From: CAWDPQ01 sp963804245
Lineage (GTDB): Bacteria; Acidobacteriota; Vicinamibacteria; Vicinamibacterales; 2-12-FULL-66-21
Length of the DNA: 64,000 nucleotides
NCBI GenBank assembly: GCA_963804245.1
Contig: CAWDPQ010000008.1
Location: 186,001-250,000 of the forward strand
Reading direction: 5' to 3'
Below, one piece after another: positions 38,702-46,674 of the stretch (the first letter of the stretch is position 1; every line of letters starts with the position of its first letter). The position numbers and the translations under genes are program-made. The notes below the pieces were generated by a model. That model saw only the letters and a list, made by a program, of their open reading frames with translations, was not told the DNA's origin and searched no databases.

Positions 38702-39979
38702 TTGAGGCGGCGCGCCACCTGGGCAGCCGTGTGCGTGGCGGCCGTGACGCTTCGTCTGGAAGCGCAGTGGCCCGAGTTCCGCGGGCCGCAGGGCAACGCC
38801 ACATCCCAGAGCGACAAGCTGCCGCTCGTCTGGAGCGAAGAGAAGAACGTCGCGTGGAAGACCGAGATCCACGGTCGCGCCTGGTCGTCGCCGGTCGTTC
38901 AAGACGGCCAGATCTGGATCACGACGGCCAGCGACGACGGCCGCGAGCTGTCGGCCGTGGCCGTCGATCTCGAGAACGGAAAAATCCTGCACGACCTGCT
39001 GCTCTTTCGCGTCGAGCGGCCGCAGGAGGTGCATCCGGTCAACTCGTATGCGTCGCCGACGCCGGCGATCGAGCCGGGCCGCGTCTACGTGACGTTCGGC
39101 TATGCCGGCACCGCCGCGATCGATACCCGCAGCGGAAAGGTTGTGTGGGAGCGCCGCGATCTCCCGATCAATCACTACCGCGGACCGGGCTCGTCTCCGA
39201 TTCTGTTCGACAACCTGCTGATCATGCATTGCGACGGGATCGATCAGCAGTACGTCATCGCTCTCGACAAGAACACCGGCAAGACGGTGTGGCGTACCCC
39301 ACGGTCGGTGGCCTTCAACGATCTCGGCCCCGACGGCAAGCCTGAGGGCGATGGAGACTTCAGGAAAGGATTCGCCACGCCGCAAATCGTCACGATCGGC
39401 GGCGAGCCGCTGCTCGTCAGCCTCGGTTCGAAAGCGGCCTACGGTTACGATCCGCGAACGGGCAAGGAACGGTGGCGGCTCGAGGATCGCAGCACGCATT
39501 CGCCGAGCATGCGGCCGATCGCCGGACATGGCCTGGTTTTCTTCGGGACCGGCTGGTCGGGGCACTTGGTCGCCATCCGCCCGGAGGCGAAGGGTGGTGT
39601 CACTCCCGCAGTCGTGTGGCGAGTCACCCGCGGCGTGCCCAACAAACCGTCGGTCGTGCTCGTCGGCGATCTCATCTTCATGATCAACGACAGCGGCATT
39701 CTCACGTGCCTGGAGGCGAAGACCGGCAGTCCGGTGTGGACGGCGCGGCTCGCCGGCACGTATTCGGCTTCTCCGCTCGCGGCGGCGGGGCGGGTCTACT
39801 TTTTCAACGAGGACGGCCAGGCCACGGTAATCGAGGCGGCGCGCGCCTTCAAGGTCGCCGCCGAGAATCACCTGGAAAACGGCTTCATGGCGTCGCCGGC
39901 GGTCGCCGCAAATTCGTTGATCCTGCGCACGACGATGCACCTCTACCGGATTGACGAAGGCGGCGCGGCGCGGCGATAA
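38702..39979 (+). CDS. PQQ-like beta-propeller repeat protein
   Basis: About 425 residues. A signal segment (ATWAAVCVAAVTLRLEAQ) is followed by propeller repeats: WPEFRGPQGNATSQSDKLPL, WKTEIHGRAWSSPVV, VDLENGKILHDL, AIDTRSGKVVWERR, ALDKNTGKTVWRT, GYDPRTGKERWRL, CLEAKTGSPVWTARL. These Gly-Lys-x-x-W tails are the hallmark of PQQ/BamB-type blades. No PQQ ligand set was clear, so it may be a structural propeller rather than a dehydrogenase. A TTG start 4 bases after the upstream stop fits the signal peptide. The pfk promoter lies inside its 3' end. Confidence 0.82.
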   Translation: MRRRATWAAVCVAAVTLRLEAQWPEFRGPQGNATSQSDKLPLVWSEEKNVAWKTEIHGRAWSSPVVQDGQIWITTASDDGRELSAVAVDLENGKILHDLLLFRVERPQEVHPVNSYASPTPAIEPGRVYVTFGYAGTAAIDTRSGKVVWERRDLPINHYRGPGSSPILFDNLLIMHCDGIDQQYVIALDKNTGKTVWRTPRSVAFNDLGPDGKPEGDGDFRKGFATPQIVTIGGEPLLVSLGSKAAYGYDPRTGKERWRLEDRSTHSPSMRPIAGHGLVFFGTGWSGHLVAIRPEAKGGVTPAVVWRVTRGVPNKPSVVLVGDLIFMINDSGILTCLEAKTGSPVWTARLAGTYSASPLAAAGRVYFFNEDGQATVIEAARAFKVAAENHLENGFMASPAVAANSLILRTTMHLYRIDEGGAARR

Positions 39980-39980
39980 T
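39951..39980 (+). promoter_or_regulatory. Promoter for the phosphofructokinase gene
   Basis: TTGACG (39951-39956), 18-base spacer, GATAAT (39975-39980). It lies in the last codons of the PQQ-type gene, and its -10 box overlaps that gene's stop. A LacI-type operator follows after 2 bases. Confidence 0.6.
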
Positions 39981-39982
39981 TT

Positions 39983-39996
39983 TGCAATCGTTTACA
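39983..39996. promoter_or_regulatory. LacI-type operator before pfk
   Basis: TGCAATCGTTTACA fits TGnAAnCGnTTnCA at every fixed position, with central CG. It lies directly behind the -10 box and 18 bases before the pfk start. A LacI regulator is encoded just downstream of pfk on the other strand. Confidence 0.65.
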
Positions 39997-40014
39997 CGTG
40001 CAAGTGAAAGAGCA

Positions 40015-41350
40015 ATGCAACACCACAAGAACCTCGCAATCCTCGTCGGAGGTGGTCCGGCGCCCGGCATCAACAGCGTGATTGGCGCGGCGACGATCCG
40101 CGCCCGGCTCGAAGGGCTCGAGGTCATCGGCGTGCGTGACGGCTTCGAATGGCTGATGCAGCGGTGACATCGAGCACGTCGTGCCGCTCACCATCGAGAA
40201 CGTCAGCCGGATTCACTTCCGCGGCGGCTCGTATCTGGGCATCGCCCGCGCCAATCCGACCTCCAGCGCCGAGCGGCTCGACGCCACGCTGGACTCACTG
40301 CTGCGTCTGAAGGTCTCGCAGCTCATTACCATCGGCGGCGACGACACGGCGTTCTCCGCCATGAAGGTCGAGGAGCGCGCCGCCGGGGCCATCCGCGTCG
40401 TTCACGTCCCGAAGACCATCGACAACGACCTCTTCCTGCCGGCGCATGTCGACACCTTCGGTTTCCAATCGGCGCGCCATTACGGAGCGGAGATCGTCAA
40501 GAACCTGATGGTCGACGCCAAGACGACGTCGCGGTGGTATTTCGTGATCGCCATGGGGCGCAAGGCGGGGCATCTCGCGCTTGGGATCGGCAAACCGGCC
40601 GGCACGACGCTGACGCTCATCACCGAGGAGTTCACCGCGCCGCTGCGCTTGAAGACGATCGTCGATACGCTGGCGGGAGCGATCATCAAGCGGCTGAGCG
40701 AGGGTCGCCTCGACGGCGTGGCGGTGATCGCCGAAGGGGTGGTGCTGGACATCTCGCAGGAGGATCTCGCCGGACTGCAGGACGTGGAGCGCGACAGTCA
40801 CGGTCACCTGCGCATCGCGGAAGTGAACCTCGGCGAGATTCTCAAGGCCAAGGTCACGGCCCGCCTGCGCGCGCTCGGCGTCAAGACGACCATCGCCGCG
40901 AAGAACATCGGATACGAGCTGCGCTGTGCCGATCCGATTCCGTTCGACATGGAGTACGCGCGCGATCTCGGCTACTGCGCGGCGAAGTATCTGATCGCCG
41001 GCGGTACGGGTGCGATGATCTCCATGCAGGGTGGACACTTCGTCCCGGTGCCGTTCGCGGAGATGACCGACCCCGAGACCGGCCGGGCGAAAGTCCGTCT
41101 CGTGGACATCACGTCGACGCGCTACGCGATCGCGCGGCGCTACATGATCCGCTTACGCAAGGACGACTTCGACGATCCGCAGGAGCTGGCGAGGCTGGCG
41201 ACCACGGTGGGGCTGTCTCCGGCCGACTTCAGAAAGGAATTCGAGTACCTGATGGCCGACGAGCCGCCGCCGCTGGCGATCGACGAGCGTGGCGAGCGGG
41301 CCGGTCTGTCGGCGGAGAAGGGGACAGCACTTGTAGGAAAAAGAGGACCG
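40015..41350 (+). CDS. 6-phosphofructokinase, PPi-type motifs (one frameshift)
   Basis: The ATG at 40015 gives MQHHKNLAILVGGGPAPGIN with the phosphofructokinase glycine loop. The frame stops at 40168 after FEWLMQR and resumes as DIEHVVPLTIENVSRIHFRG; deleting one G at 40163 restores it. GGDDT (in ITIGGDDTAFSAM) and PKTIDND (in VVHVPKTIDNDLF) match the pyrophosphate-dependent class, in which the second Asp and the Lys replace Gly and Gly of ATP enzymes. MGRKAGHLALGIG and the sugar-phosphate Glu in AVIAEGVVLDI are present. It phosphorylates fructose 6-phosphate in the cytoplasm. The natural stop is unclear: the frame runs through a palindrome to 41707, over the antisense LacI gene, so the end given is an estimate. 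Confidence 0.83.
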
Positions 41351-41372
41351 AAAAAGGGGACTGTCCCCTTTT
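41317..41372. repeat. GGGGAC palindromic element at the pfk/lacI-type convergence
   Basis: AGAAGGGGACAG (41317-41328) pairs with CTGTCCCCTTTT (41361-41372), and the right side is itself a perfect palindrome (41352-41372, AAAAGGGGACTGTCCCCTTTT less one end base in print). It touches the stop of the minus-strand LacI gene. Its core equals that at 31534-31556. Confidence 0.8.
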
Positions 41373-42380
41373 CAGTCGAGCGGCGCCGTGCTCGAACGGA
41401 TGACCAGCTTGTGCGGCAGCGTGACCGAGGGCGGCGGCGACATGCGCCCGCTCAGGATGTCCAGCAGCAGCCGCACCGTGCCGTGGCCGATGTCGCACAT
41501 CGGCTGCGCGATCGTCGTGAGCGGCGGGTCGACGTGGCGCGCAAACCTGATGTCGTCGAATCCCACGACCGACAGATGACACGGCACTCTGACGCCGCGG
41601 CGCCGCGCCGCGTCGATCACGCCGATCGCCATCTCGTCGCTGAAGCAGAAGATCGCGGTCGGCGGCTCGGGATGGTCGAGCAGCTGCTCGGCCGCCGCGA
41701 AGCCTGACGCGATCGAAAAATCTCCGGTCAGCACCATCAGACTGTCTTCCGCGTGATGGCTCTTCGCGCACGTCGTCGTTCCCAACAGACGATCGCCGCT
41801 CAGCGGACTTTCGAGCGGTCCGGTGATCACGCCAATGCGGCGATGGCCGATCGAGTACAGATGTTCCATGGCCTCGGCGGCCGCACCGTTGTTGTCGATG
41901 TGGACGCCAGGCACACCGAGGGCAGGGCTGAACTCACAACCATTGACCACCGGCGCACAAAGCGGGGCCATGGATCGGACGAGCTCCGCCGCGACCTTCG
42001 GCAACCGATGGCCGAGAAAAATGAGGCCGTCCGCTTCCTTGCGCCGCAGCATCAGGGCGTAGCGTTCCTCGCGGTTGGCATCGTGCTGGGTGTCGCCAAC
42101 CAGCACCGCATAACCCTCGCGCTGCGCCGCGTCTTCGATGCCCTGCAGGATCAGCGAGAAGAACGGATTCGAGATGTCCGGGACCATGACCAGGATTTTT
42201 CCCGACCGTCTGGTGCGGAGGTGCTTGGCGGCGGAGTTCGGCGTGTAGCCGAGATGTTCGACCGCCTTGAGCACCCGGAGTCGGGTGCTGGGGGCCACGA
42301 TTTCCGGGCGGCTGAGGTACGCGCGAGACCGTCGCAGTGGAGACACCGGCACGCTTCGCCACGGCGTGAATGTTGGACAC
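41372..42380 (-). CDS. LacI-family transcriptional regulator 2 (one frameshift)
   Basis: The true start is MSNIHAVAKRAGVSTATVSR at 42380, a LacI HTH; the text then shifts near 42323 to YLSRPEIVAPSTRLRVLKAV and EHLGYTPNSAAKHLRTRRSG (hinge). One extra C explains the break. The sensor domain follows (ILVMVPDISNPFFSLILQGI, RRKEADGLIFLGHRL, HLYSIGHRRIGVITGP, FCFSDEMAIGVIDAARRRG, LSVVGFDDIRFARHV), ending IRSSTAPLD. About 335 residues in all. It is convergent with pfk, whose promoter has a LacI-type operator, and is a good candidate for its regulator. Confidence 0.88.
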
Positions 42381-42399
42381 GAGCCGACTGAATCATACC

Positions 42400-42547
42400 T
42401 GACTCCGGGGCTCGGGGCTCGGGGCTCGGGAGCAGCGCCTGCGGCCCGAGCGAGCGCGAAGGCGCGAGCGAGAGCGAAGCGGGGGTGGGGCCGCCGAGCG
42501 CTGAAAAGAGACGCTCGGGGGCTCGGGGCTCGAGGCTCGGCGAGTCA
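42400..42547. repeat. Family A repeat, copy 2, intergenic
   Basis: The longest copy. TGACTC (42400-42405) and GAGTCA (42542-42547) form the ends; inside are GGGGCTCGGGGCTCGGGGCT, GCGCCTGCGGCCCGAGCGAG, GCGCGAGCGAGAGCGAAGCG, GGGGTGGGG, CTGAAAAGAG and further GGGGCTCGG units. It lies between the divergent LacI gene and the membrane-protein gene. It is the best reference for what the element looks like when not in a gene. Confidence 0.85.
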
Positions 42548-42575
42548 AGAACATCCGTGTTAAGAATCCGGGGAC

Positions 42576-44039
42576 GTGGGTAAAGCCCGAGCGGGCAATT
42601 ACAATTTGCGGAGTCGGCGCGCGGGAGTTGGCGAGTTACCGCGTCTCTTGATTAGCGCGGCGGCGGCCGTCCTCAGCTTCAGGCCGATCTACGAACCGGA
42701 TCTCTGGTGGCACCTCGCCCACGGCAGGGAGAATGCGGCGGGGCGGCTGGTTCGCACGAATCTGTTCAGTTTCAACTATCCCGATTACCGGCAGCACTAC
42801 ACGTCCTGGCTCTTCGACACGTCGGCCTTCGTGGCCTGGACCGCTGGCGGCCCGACGGCGATCCAGCTGCTGCAGGCGGTCCTCCTCTCGCTGACGCTCG
42901 CGCTGGTCTACATCGCGTGCCGCATCCGTTCCAGCCCCGCGAGTGCCGCGGCCGTGCTGATCCTCGGTTTCTTCATTCTCGAACCGCGCGCCATTCCGCG
43001 CCCGCACCTCGTGTCCTTTGCCGGTCTGGCGGCGTGTGCCCTCCTCGTCGAGCGGGCGATCGTGCGACGTTCGGCCGCCCCCTTATGGTGGTGCGTTCCG
43101 ATCGTTGCGCTGTGGAGCAACGTTCACGTCGAGTGCATCTTTGGCGTGGCGTTCGTCGCGGTCGCCGCCGTGTGTGAGTCGGTTCGGCCCGGATCGTGGC
43201 CGGCATCGGAAGCCAGGCGCGCCTTGATCGTTGCGTTCATGTGTGGAGGTGCCACGCTGGTCAATCCGTACGGGTGGGGTCTGTTGAAGTACGCCTACGA
43301 GAATTGGTCGGTACCACAGCTGCTGGCGATCGCCGAGCTGCAGCCGCCGCCGCTCTCCACGTATCGCGCGTTCTACGTCTACCTCGCCGCGTGCATCGCA
43401 CTCCTGGCCTGGCGTTGGCGCAGCATCACGGTCCGTGAGGTCGTCATCACTCTGGCATTCGCGGCACTGGGGCTTCGCTACATCAGGCTCACGCCGCTCG
43501 TATGGCTCGCCACTGCGCCGATCGTCGCTCTGCACCTCGATGCGGTCGTGCGTCGGCGTACTGCGCGAGTCGTTGTCGTCGGGGCGGCGCTGTGTTTAGG
43601 TCTCGTCGCGTCGCGCATCCCGGCACCGATGCTCTTCACGGGATTCGCCGCGGGTCCGCGCGCCGTTCGGCCGGAGGCGTTCTTCTCGTCGAACGCGATC
43701 GCCTTTGCCCGCCGGGCCGGACTCGAAGGGCCACTCTTCAACAGCCACAACCTCGGCGGCTACGTCGCGTGGTCACTGTACCCGCGCGCGCGAATCTTCC
43801 AGGATTCCCGCCTGCAGGCGTATCCGCCCGAGCATTTCCTCAGCATCCTCGTAGCCTCACAGTCGCAGCGGGACTGGGACGTGCTCGTCGCCGATGTCGA
43901 CTGGGCGATGCTGTCGCTGCCGCGACCCAACCAGTTGTCGGGCGTAGGTCGCTTTCCCGCATCAGATTGGGCCGTCGTGTATCGAGACGAGGCGGTAGAG
44001 ATTGTGGTGAGACGAGATGGCGAAATACGGGGAAGGTGA
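42576..44039 (+). CDS. Polytopic membrane protein, glycosyltransferase-like
   Basis: 487 residues with about 10 hydrophobic segments. It opens with EPDLWWHLAHGRENAAGRLV and RTNLFSFNYPDYRQHYTSWL, a pattern seen in bacterial multi-pass proteins related to dolichyl-phosphate-mannose mannosyltransferases; the EPDLWWHL acidic motif lies in the first outer loop. A soluble C-terminal part follows (FFSSNAIAFARRAGLEGPLF, YPPEHFLSILVASQSQRDWD). GTG at 42576 starts the frame; a later start is possible because the first 20 residues are not typical. A glycan or lipid-sugar transfer role is inferred only. It stands alone between two repeats. Confidence 0.7.
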   Translation: MGKARAGNYNLRSRRAGVGELPRLLISAAAAVLSFRPIYEPDLWWHLAHGRENAAGRLVRTNLFSFNYPDYRQHYTSWLFDTSAFVAWTAGGPTAIQLLQAVLLSLTLALVYIACRIRSSPASAAAVLILGFFILEPRAIPRPHLVSFAGLAACALLVERAIVRRSAAPLWWCVPIVALWSNVHVECIFGVAFVAVAAVCESVRPGSWPASEARRALIVAFMCGGATLVNPYGWGLLKYAYENWSVPQLLAIAELQPPPLSTYRAFYVYLAACIALLAWRWRSITVREVVITLAFAALGLRYIRLTPLVWLATAPIVALHLDAVVRRRTARVVVVGAALCLGLVASRIPAPMLFTGFAAGPRAVRPEAFFSSNAIAFARRAGLEGPLFNSHNLGGYVAWSLYPRARIFQDSRLQAYPPEHFLSILVASQSQRDWDVLVADVDWAMLSLPRPNQLSGVGRFPASDWAVVYRDEAVEIVVRRDGEIRGR

Positions 44040-44054
44040 TCGTTCCGAAGTTCA

Positions 44055-44119
44055 GTCGCAGGTTGCATGTCGCACGTTGCACGTCGCACGTGGCACGTTG
44101 CACGTGCCACGTGCTACGA
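44055..44119. repeat. GCACGT short-unit repeat, copy 1
   Basis: A run of degenerate GTTGCACGTCGCACGTGGCA-type units that are partly self-complementary. It lies between the membrane-protein stop (44039) and the stop of the minus-strand EGF/HYR gene (44123). A related run is at 59746-59798. Confidence 0.75.
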
Positions 44120-44122
44120 GCT

Positions 44123-44812
44123 TTAGAATTGCGGTCTGTTGACGGTAACGGTGAGCGCCGCGCGGCCCATCTTGCCGACTTTATTGACCGCCCAGCAGCT
44201 CACCATGGTCTTGCCGATCGGGAACGTCGAGCCCGAGCGGGGGAGACAATACGCCTGCTTGTTTCCGTCCGCCGGATCCTTTGCCGTTGCCGTGAAGGTG
44301 GCGGCCGCGCCCGCTTCTGACGTCGCCATCACGGTCACGTCGCCTGAGGTCGTGACGACGGGAGGCGCGGCCTTATCGGCACCGGCGGGAATACGGTCGC
44401 TGCAGTCGCCGGCCGGACACTCGTTCACGTCGAAGCATCCGACGTAGCCGTCACCGGCGAAATCCTTCGGACAGGTGCTGCAGGTGCGGGAGCCCGGCGT
44501 GTTGCGGCAGGCCGACAGTTTGTGGCACCCGCCATTGGCAATGGCGCACTCGTTGACGTCGACGCAGCCTGTCTGTGGCGAGCCGCTGAATCCGGGAGGG
44601 CAGCTGTCGCCGCAGAGCCAGGAGCCCGGCGTCGATCCCTCCTTGCATGCGACGTCGGCCGCGCAGCCGCCGTTGTTGACGGCGCAGGGATTTCCCGCAG
44701 GCTGGGCCGGCTGTTGCGCCGACGAGCGCCACGCACCAACGGCGAGGCCCACGACGAGAACGACGGTCAAACCCCCGAGCGACCGGACGGTCCAATTGGC
44801 TGCATGACGCAT
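44123..44812 (-). CDS. Secreted EGF-like and HYR-domain protein
   Basis: 229 residues. A signal/anchor segment (LGGLTVVLVVGLAVGAW) is followed by Cys-rich EGF-like modules: NPCAVNNGGCAADVACKEGS, CVDVNECAIANGGCHKLSAC and CFDVNECPAGDCSDR; DVNECxxxxGGC is the Ca2+-binding EGF signature. The last 100 residues form a HYR-type immunoglobulin-like domain (APPVVTTSGDVTVMATSEAG, FPIGKTMVSCWAVNKVG). EGF modules are rare in bacteria and usually extracellular; an adhesive role is inferred. It is divergent from an outer-membrane protein gene. Confidence 0.85.
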   Translation of the reverse strand: MRHAANWTVRSLGGLTVVLVVGLAVGAWRSSAQQPAQPAGNPCAVNNGGCAADVACKEGSTPGSWLCGDSCPPGFSGSPQTGCVDVNECAIANGGCHKLSACRNTPGSRTCSTCPKDFAGDGYVGCFDVNECPAGDCSDRIPAGADKAAPPVVTTSGDVTVMATSEAGAAATFTATAKDPADGNKQAYCLPRSGSTFPIGKTMVSCWAVNKVGKMGRAALTVTVNRPQF

Positions 44813-44893
44813 GAAATGATCTTAACGCAGGTCGCGCGTCGGCCGCGTTTTGAACAATACTTGAGCCATGTCTTCACTGCGCAGCCGAACACG

Positions 44894-45956
44894 ATGAGAC
44901 CGTGGCGTCTACTCATTGCCGGCGCGATGCTTCTAACCATCGCGGCCGGCGCCGCCACCGCCCAGACGGTCATCGTCAGCAAAGCCCCACCGGGATCCAC
45001 CGTGGAGTTCGTTCTGAACTCCACCACCGTCGGATCGAACCCCGTGGACGCAACCGGCACCGCGACCATTGCCGCACCGAAGTCGGCCCAAGTGTCCGAC
45101 GCCGGCGTCGACGCGCACATCTTCGTCGATGTCTGCGACACCCTCCGCCGCGTGGTAGTCGTGGATCGCACGCAGGCGGTGCCGCCGGAAGGCTCGGGTT
45201 GCCAACGGGCGCAGATACCGGGGCTGTTCCTCGTTCGGGGAATCAGCACGCTCGTCGTCACCGTGGACGGCCCGAATCCCACGGTGCTCTTGCGCCAGGG
45301 TCGATTCACGCCACCTCCGGAGGGAACGGCGCACAACTGGAGCCCATCGCCGACCGGTCTCATCCTCTATGGCGGCGGCAATCTCTCCGCGTTTCGCGAT
45401 CCCGTCGTGTTCGCCTGCGGGAACGTGTCGGATTGCTCCGGCGACGCATCCGTGCTGGGCGTCACCGCCGGCGTGTCCTACTGGTTCTCGCGTTTCATCG
45501 CCGCCGAAGCCACCTACCATCGACCTTCCGAGGTCAAAACCGAGGGGCAGCAGGACAATTTCCGCTTCAACAGTTTCTTGAACGCCCACGTTCTGACGAT
45601 GGCGGGCAAGGCCGGTATTCCCGCAGGCCCGGCCAGGATCTACGGCAAGATTGGCACGAGCTACCACCGCGCGTCGTTCGGCACCACGCAGACGAATGAT
45701 CCGGTGACGACGACCACCGACGGCGTGACGACTACGGTTGAAGGGGGTACTCAGACGAACGTGGTCAAGACGGCCGGCTGGGGGTGGGTGTTCGGCGGCG
45801 GCACCGAATTCTGGCTGAAGCAGCGCTTTGGTCTTTACTTCGAGGGTGGCTACATCGGCGTGAGCGGCAGCGGAGTCGACGATATCGACGCCGTGCTCGA
45901 AGACAGAATGCATCTACTTCGTTGCCGGCGCTCAGATCCGTATCGGGCGCAAGTAA
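44894..45956 (+). CDS. Outer-membrane beta-barrel protein (C-terminal frameshift)
   Basis: The ATG at 44894 gives MRPWRLLIAGAMLLTIAAGA, a signal peptide cleaved at ATAQT. Residues about 25-140 form a beta-rich domain with VDVCDTLRRVVVVDR. From about 155 a small barrel follows (TGLILYGGGNLSAFRD, VTAGVSYWFSRFIAAEATYH, GWGWVFGGGTEFWLKQRFGL). The called frame drifts after VLEDRM; one extra C at 45911 hides the normal ending IYFVAGAQIRIGRK and the stop at 45954. About 353 residues in all. Long frames reaching back to 44522 are shadows of the EGF gene. The ligand is unknown. Confidence 0.8.
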
Positions 45957-45970
45957 GGCGCGCCGAGCCG

Positions 45971-46427
45971 CTACTGGACGTCGAGCAGTTCCACTTCGAA
46001 CAACAGCGTCGCGTTGGGCGGGATGGGTCCGCTGCGCGTGACGCCGTACCCGAGTGAGGGTGGAATGATGAACCGGCGCACACCGCCGACGCGCATGCCG
46101 GCAAATCCCTGATCCCATCCCGCGATTACCTGGCCGATGCCGAGCGTGAAGTTGAAGGGATCTCCTCCCCGCGACGAATCGAACTGTGCGCCTTTCTGGC
46201 TCGGCGCCGTCTCATTGAACAACCAGCCGGTGTAGTGCACGCTGAGCGTTCTGCCGATCTGGGCGTCCGCGCCCGTTCCCGCCAACAGATCGAGCTGGCT
46301 GAACGGTGCGTTGTTGGCCGGAGAGGTCGGCGAGTCACTGCACCCAACCATCCCCATGCCCCCGATAACAAGGATGACGAGGACGACGACCCCGGTAATC
46401 GCCTGGCGCGTACGGGCGAGCATCATG
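45971..46427 (-). CDS. FKBP-type peptidyl-prolyl cis-trans isomerase, lipoprotein
   Basis: 151 residues from MMLARTRQAITGVVVLVILV, with a lipobox (GMVGC) near residue 28, so it is likely an outer-membrane or periplasmic lipoprotein. The FKBP domain is complete: LSVHYTGWLFNETAPSQKGA, QFDSSRGGDPFNFTLGIGQV, IAGWDQGFAGMRVGGVRRFI, IPPSLGYG and LLFEVELLDVQ. It speeds up proline isomerisation in folding exported proteins. It converges on the barrel-protein gene and ends 14 bases from its corrected stop. The frame open to 46582 upstream is not needed. Confidence 0.9.
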
Positions 46428-46473
46428 GTTGTTTCAGCGGCAATTGGCGGCACATTGCAAATTATGTCGGAAA

Positions 46474-46651
46474 CAGCTGCCAGCTGCCAGCTTCCCCCTA
46501 TACTTTCCGCCGCCGATCGCAAAGAATCACCTCCTTCAAGCCTTCGCGCGCCTCGCACTGAGCATCTGCAGCGGCAGTGCAAGCCGGTGCCCCCGCCGCG
46601 CGGACTTTGCGCGGTGGGGTGGAAGGGGGTCCGGGGGACGAAGTCCCCCGG
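46474..46651. repeat. CAGCTGC units and a GGGGGAC hairpin
   Basis: CAGCTGCCAGCTGCCAGCTT lies at 46475-46494. Further on, CCGGGGGAC (46631-46639), GAA, GTCCCCCGG (46643-46651) is a perfect 9-bp stem with a 3-base loop, a REP-like hairpin 23 bases before the next start. The 247-base gap between the divergent FKBP and oxidoreductase genes otherwise shows nothing clear. Confidence 0.65.
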
Positions 46652-46674
46652 TTTGATGGATCGGAGGCGTTATC

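Noticed and set aside
41372..41707. C-terminal extension of phosphofructokinase over the LacI gene
   Set aside because: Text is Arg/His-rich and exactly antisense to the regulator; best explained by loss of the true stop.
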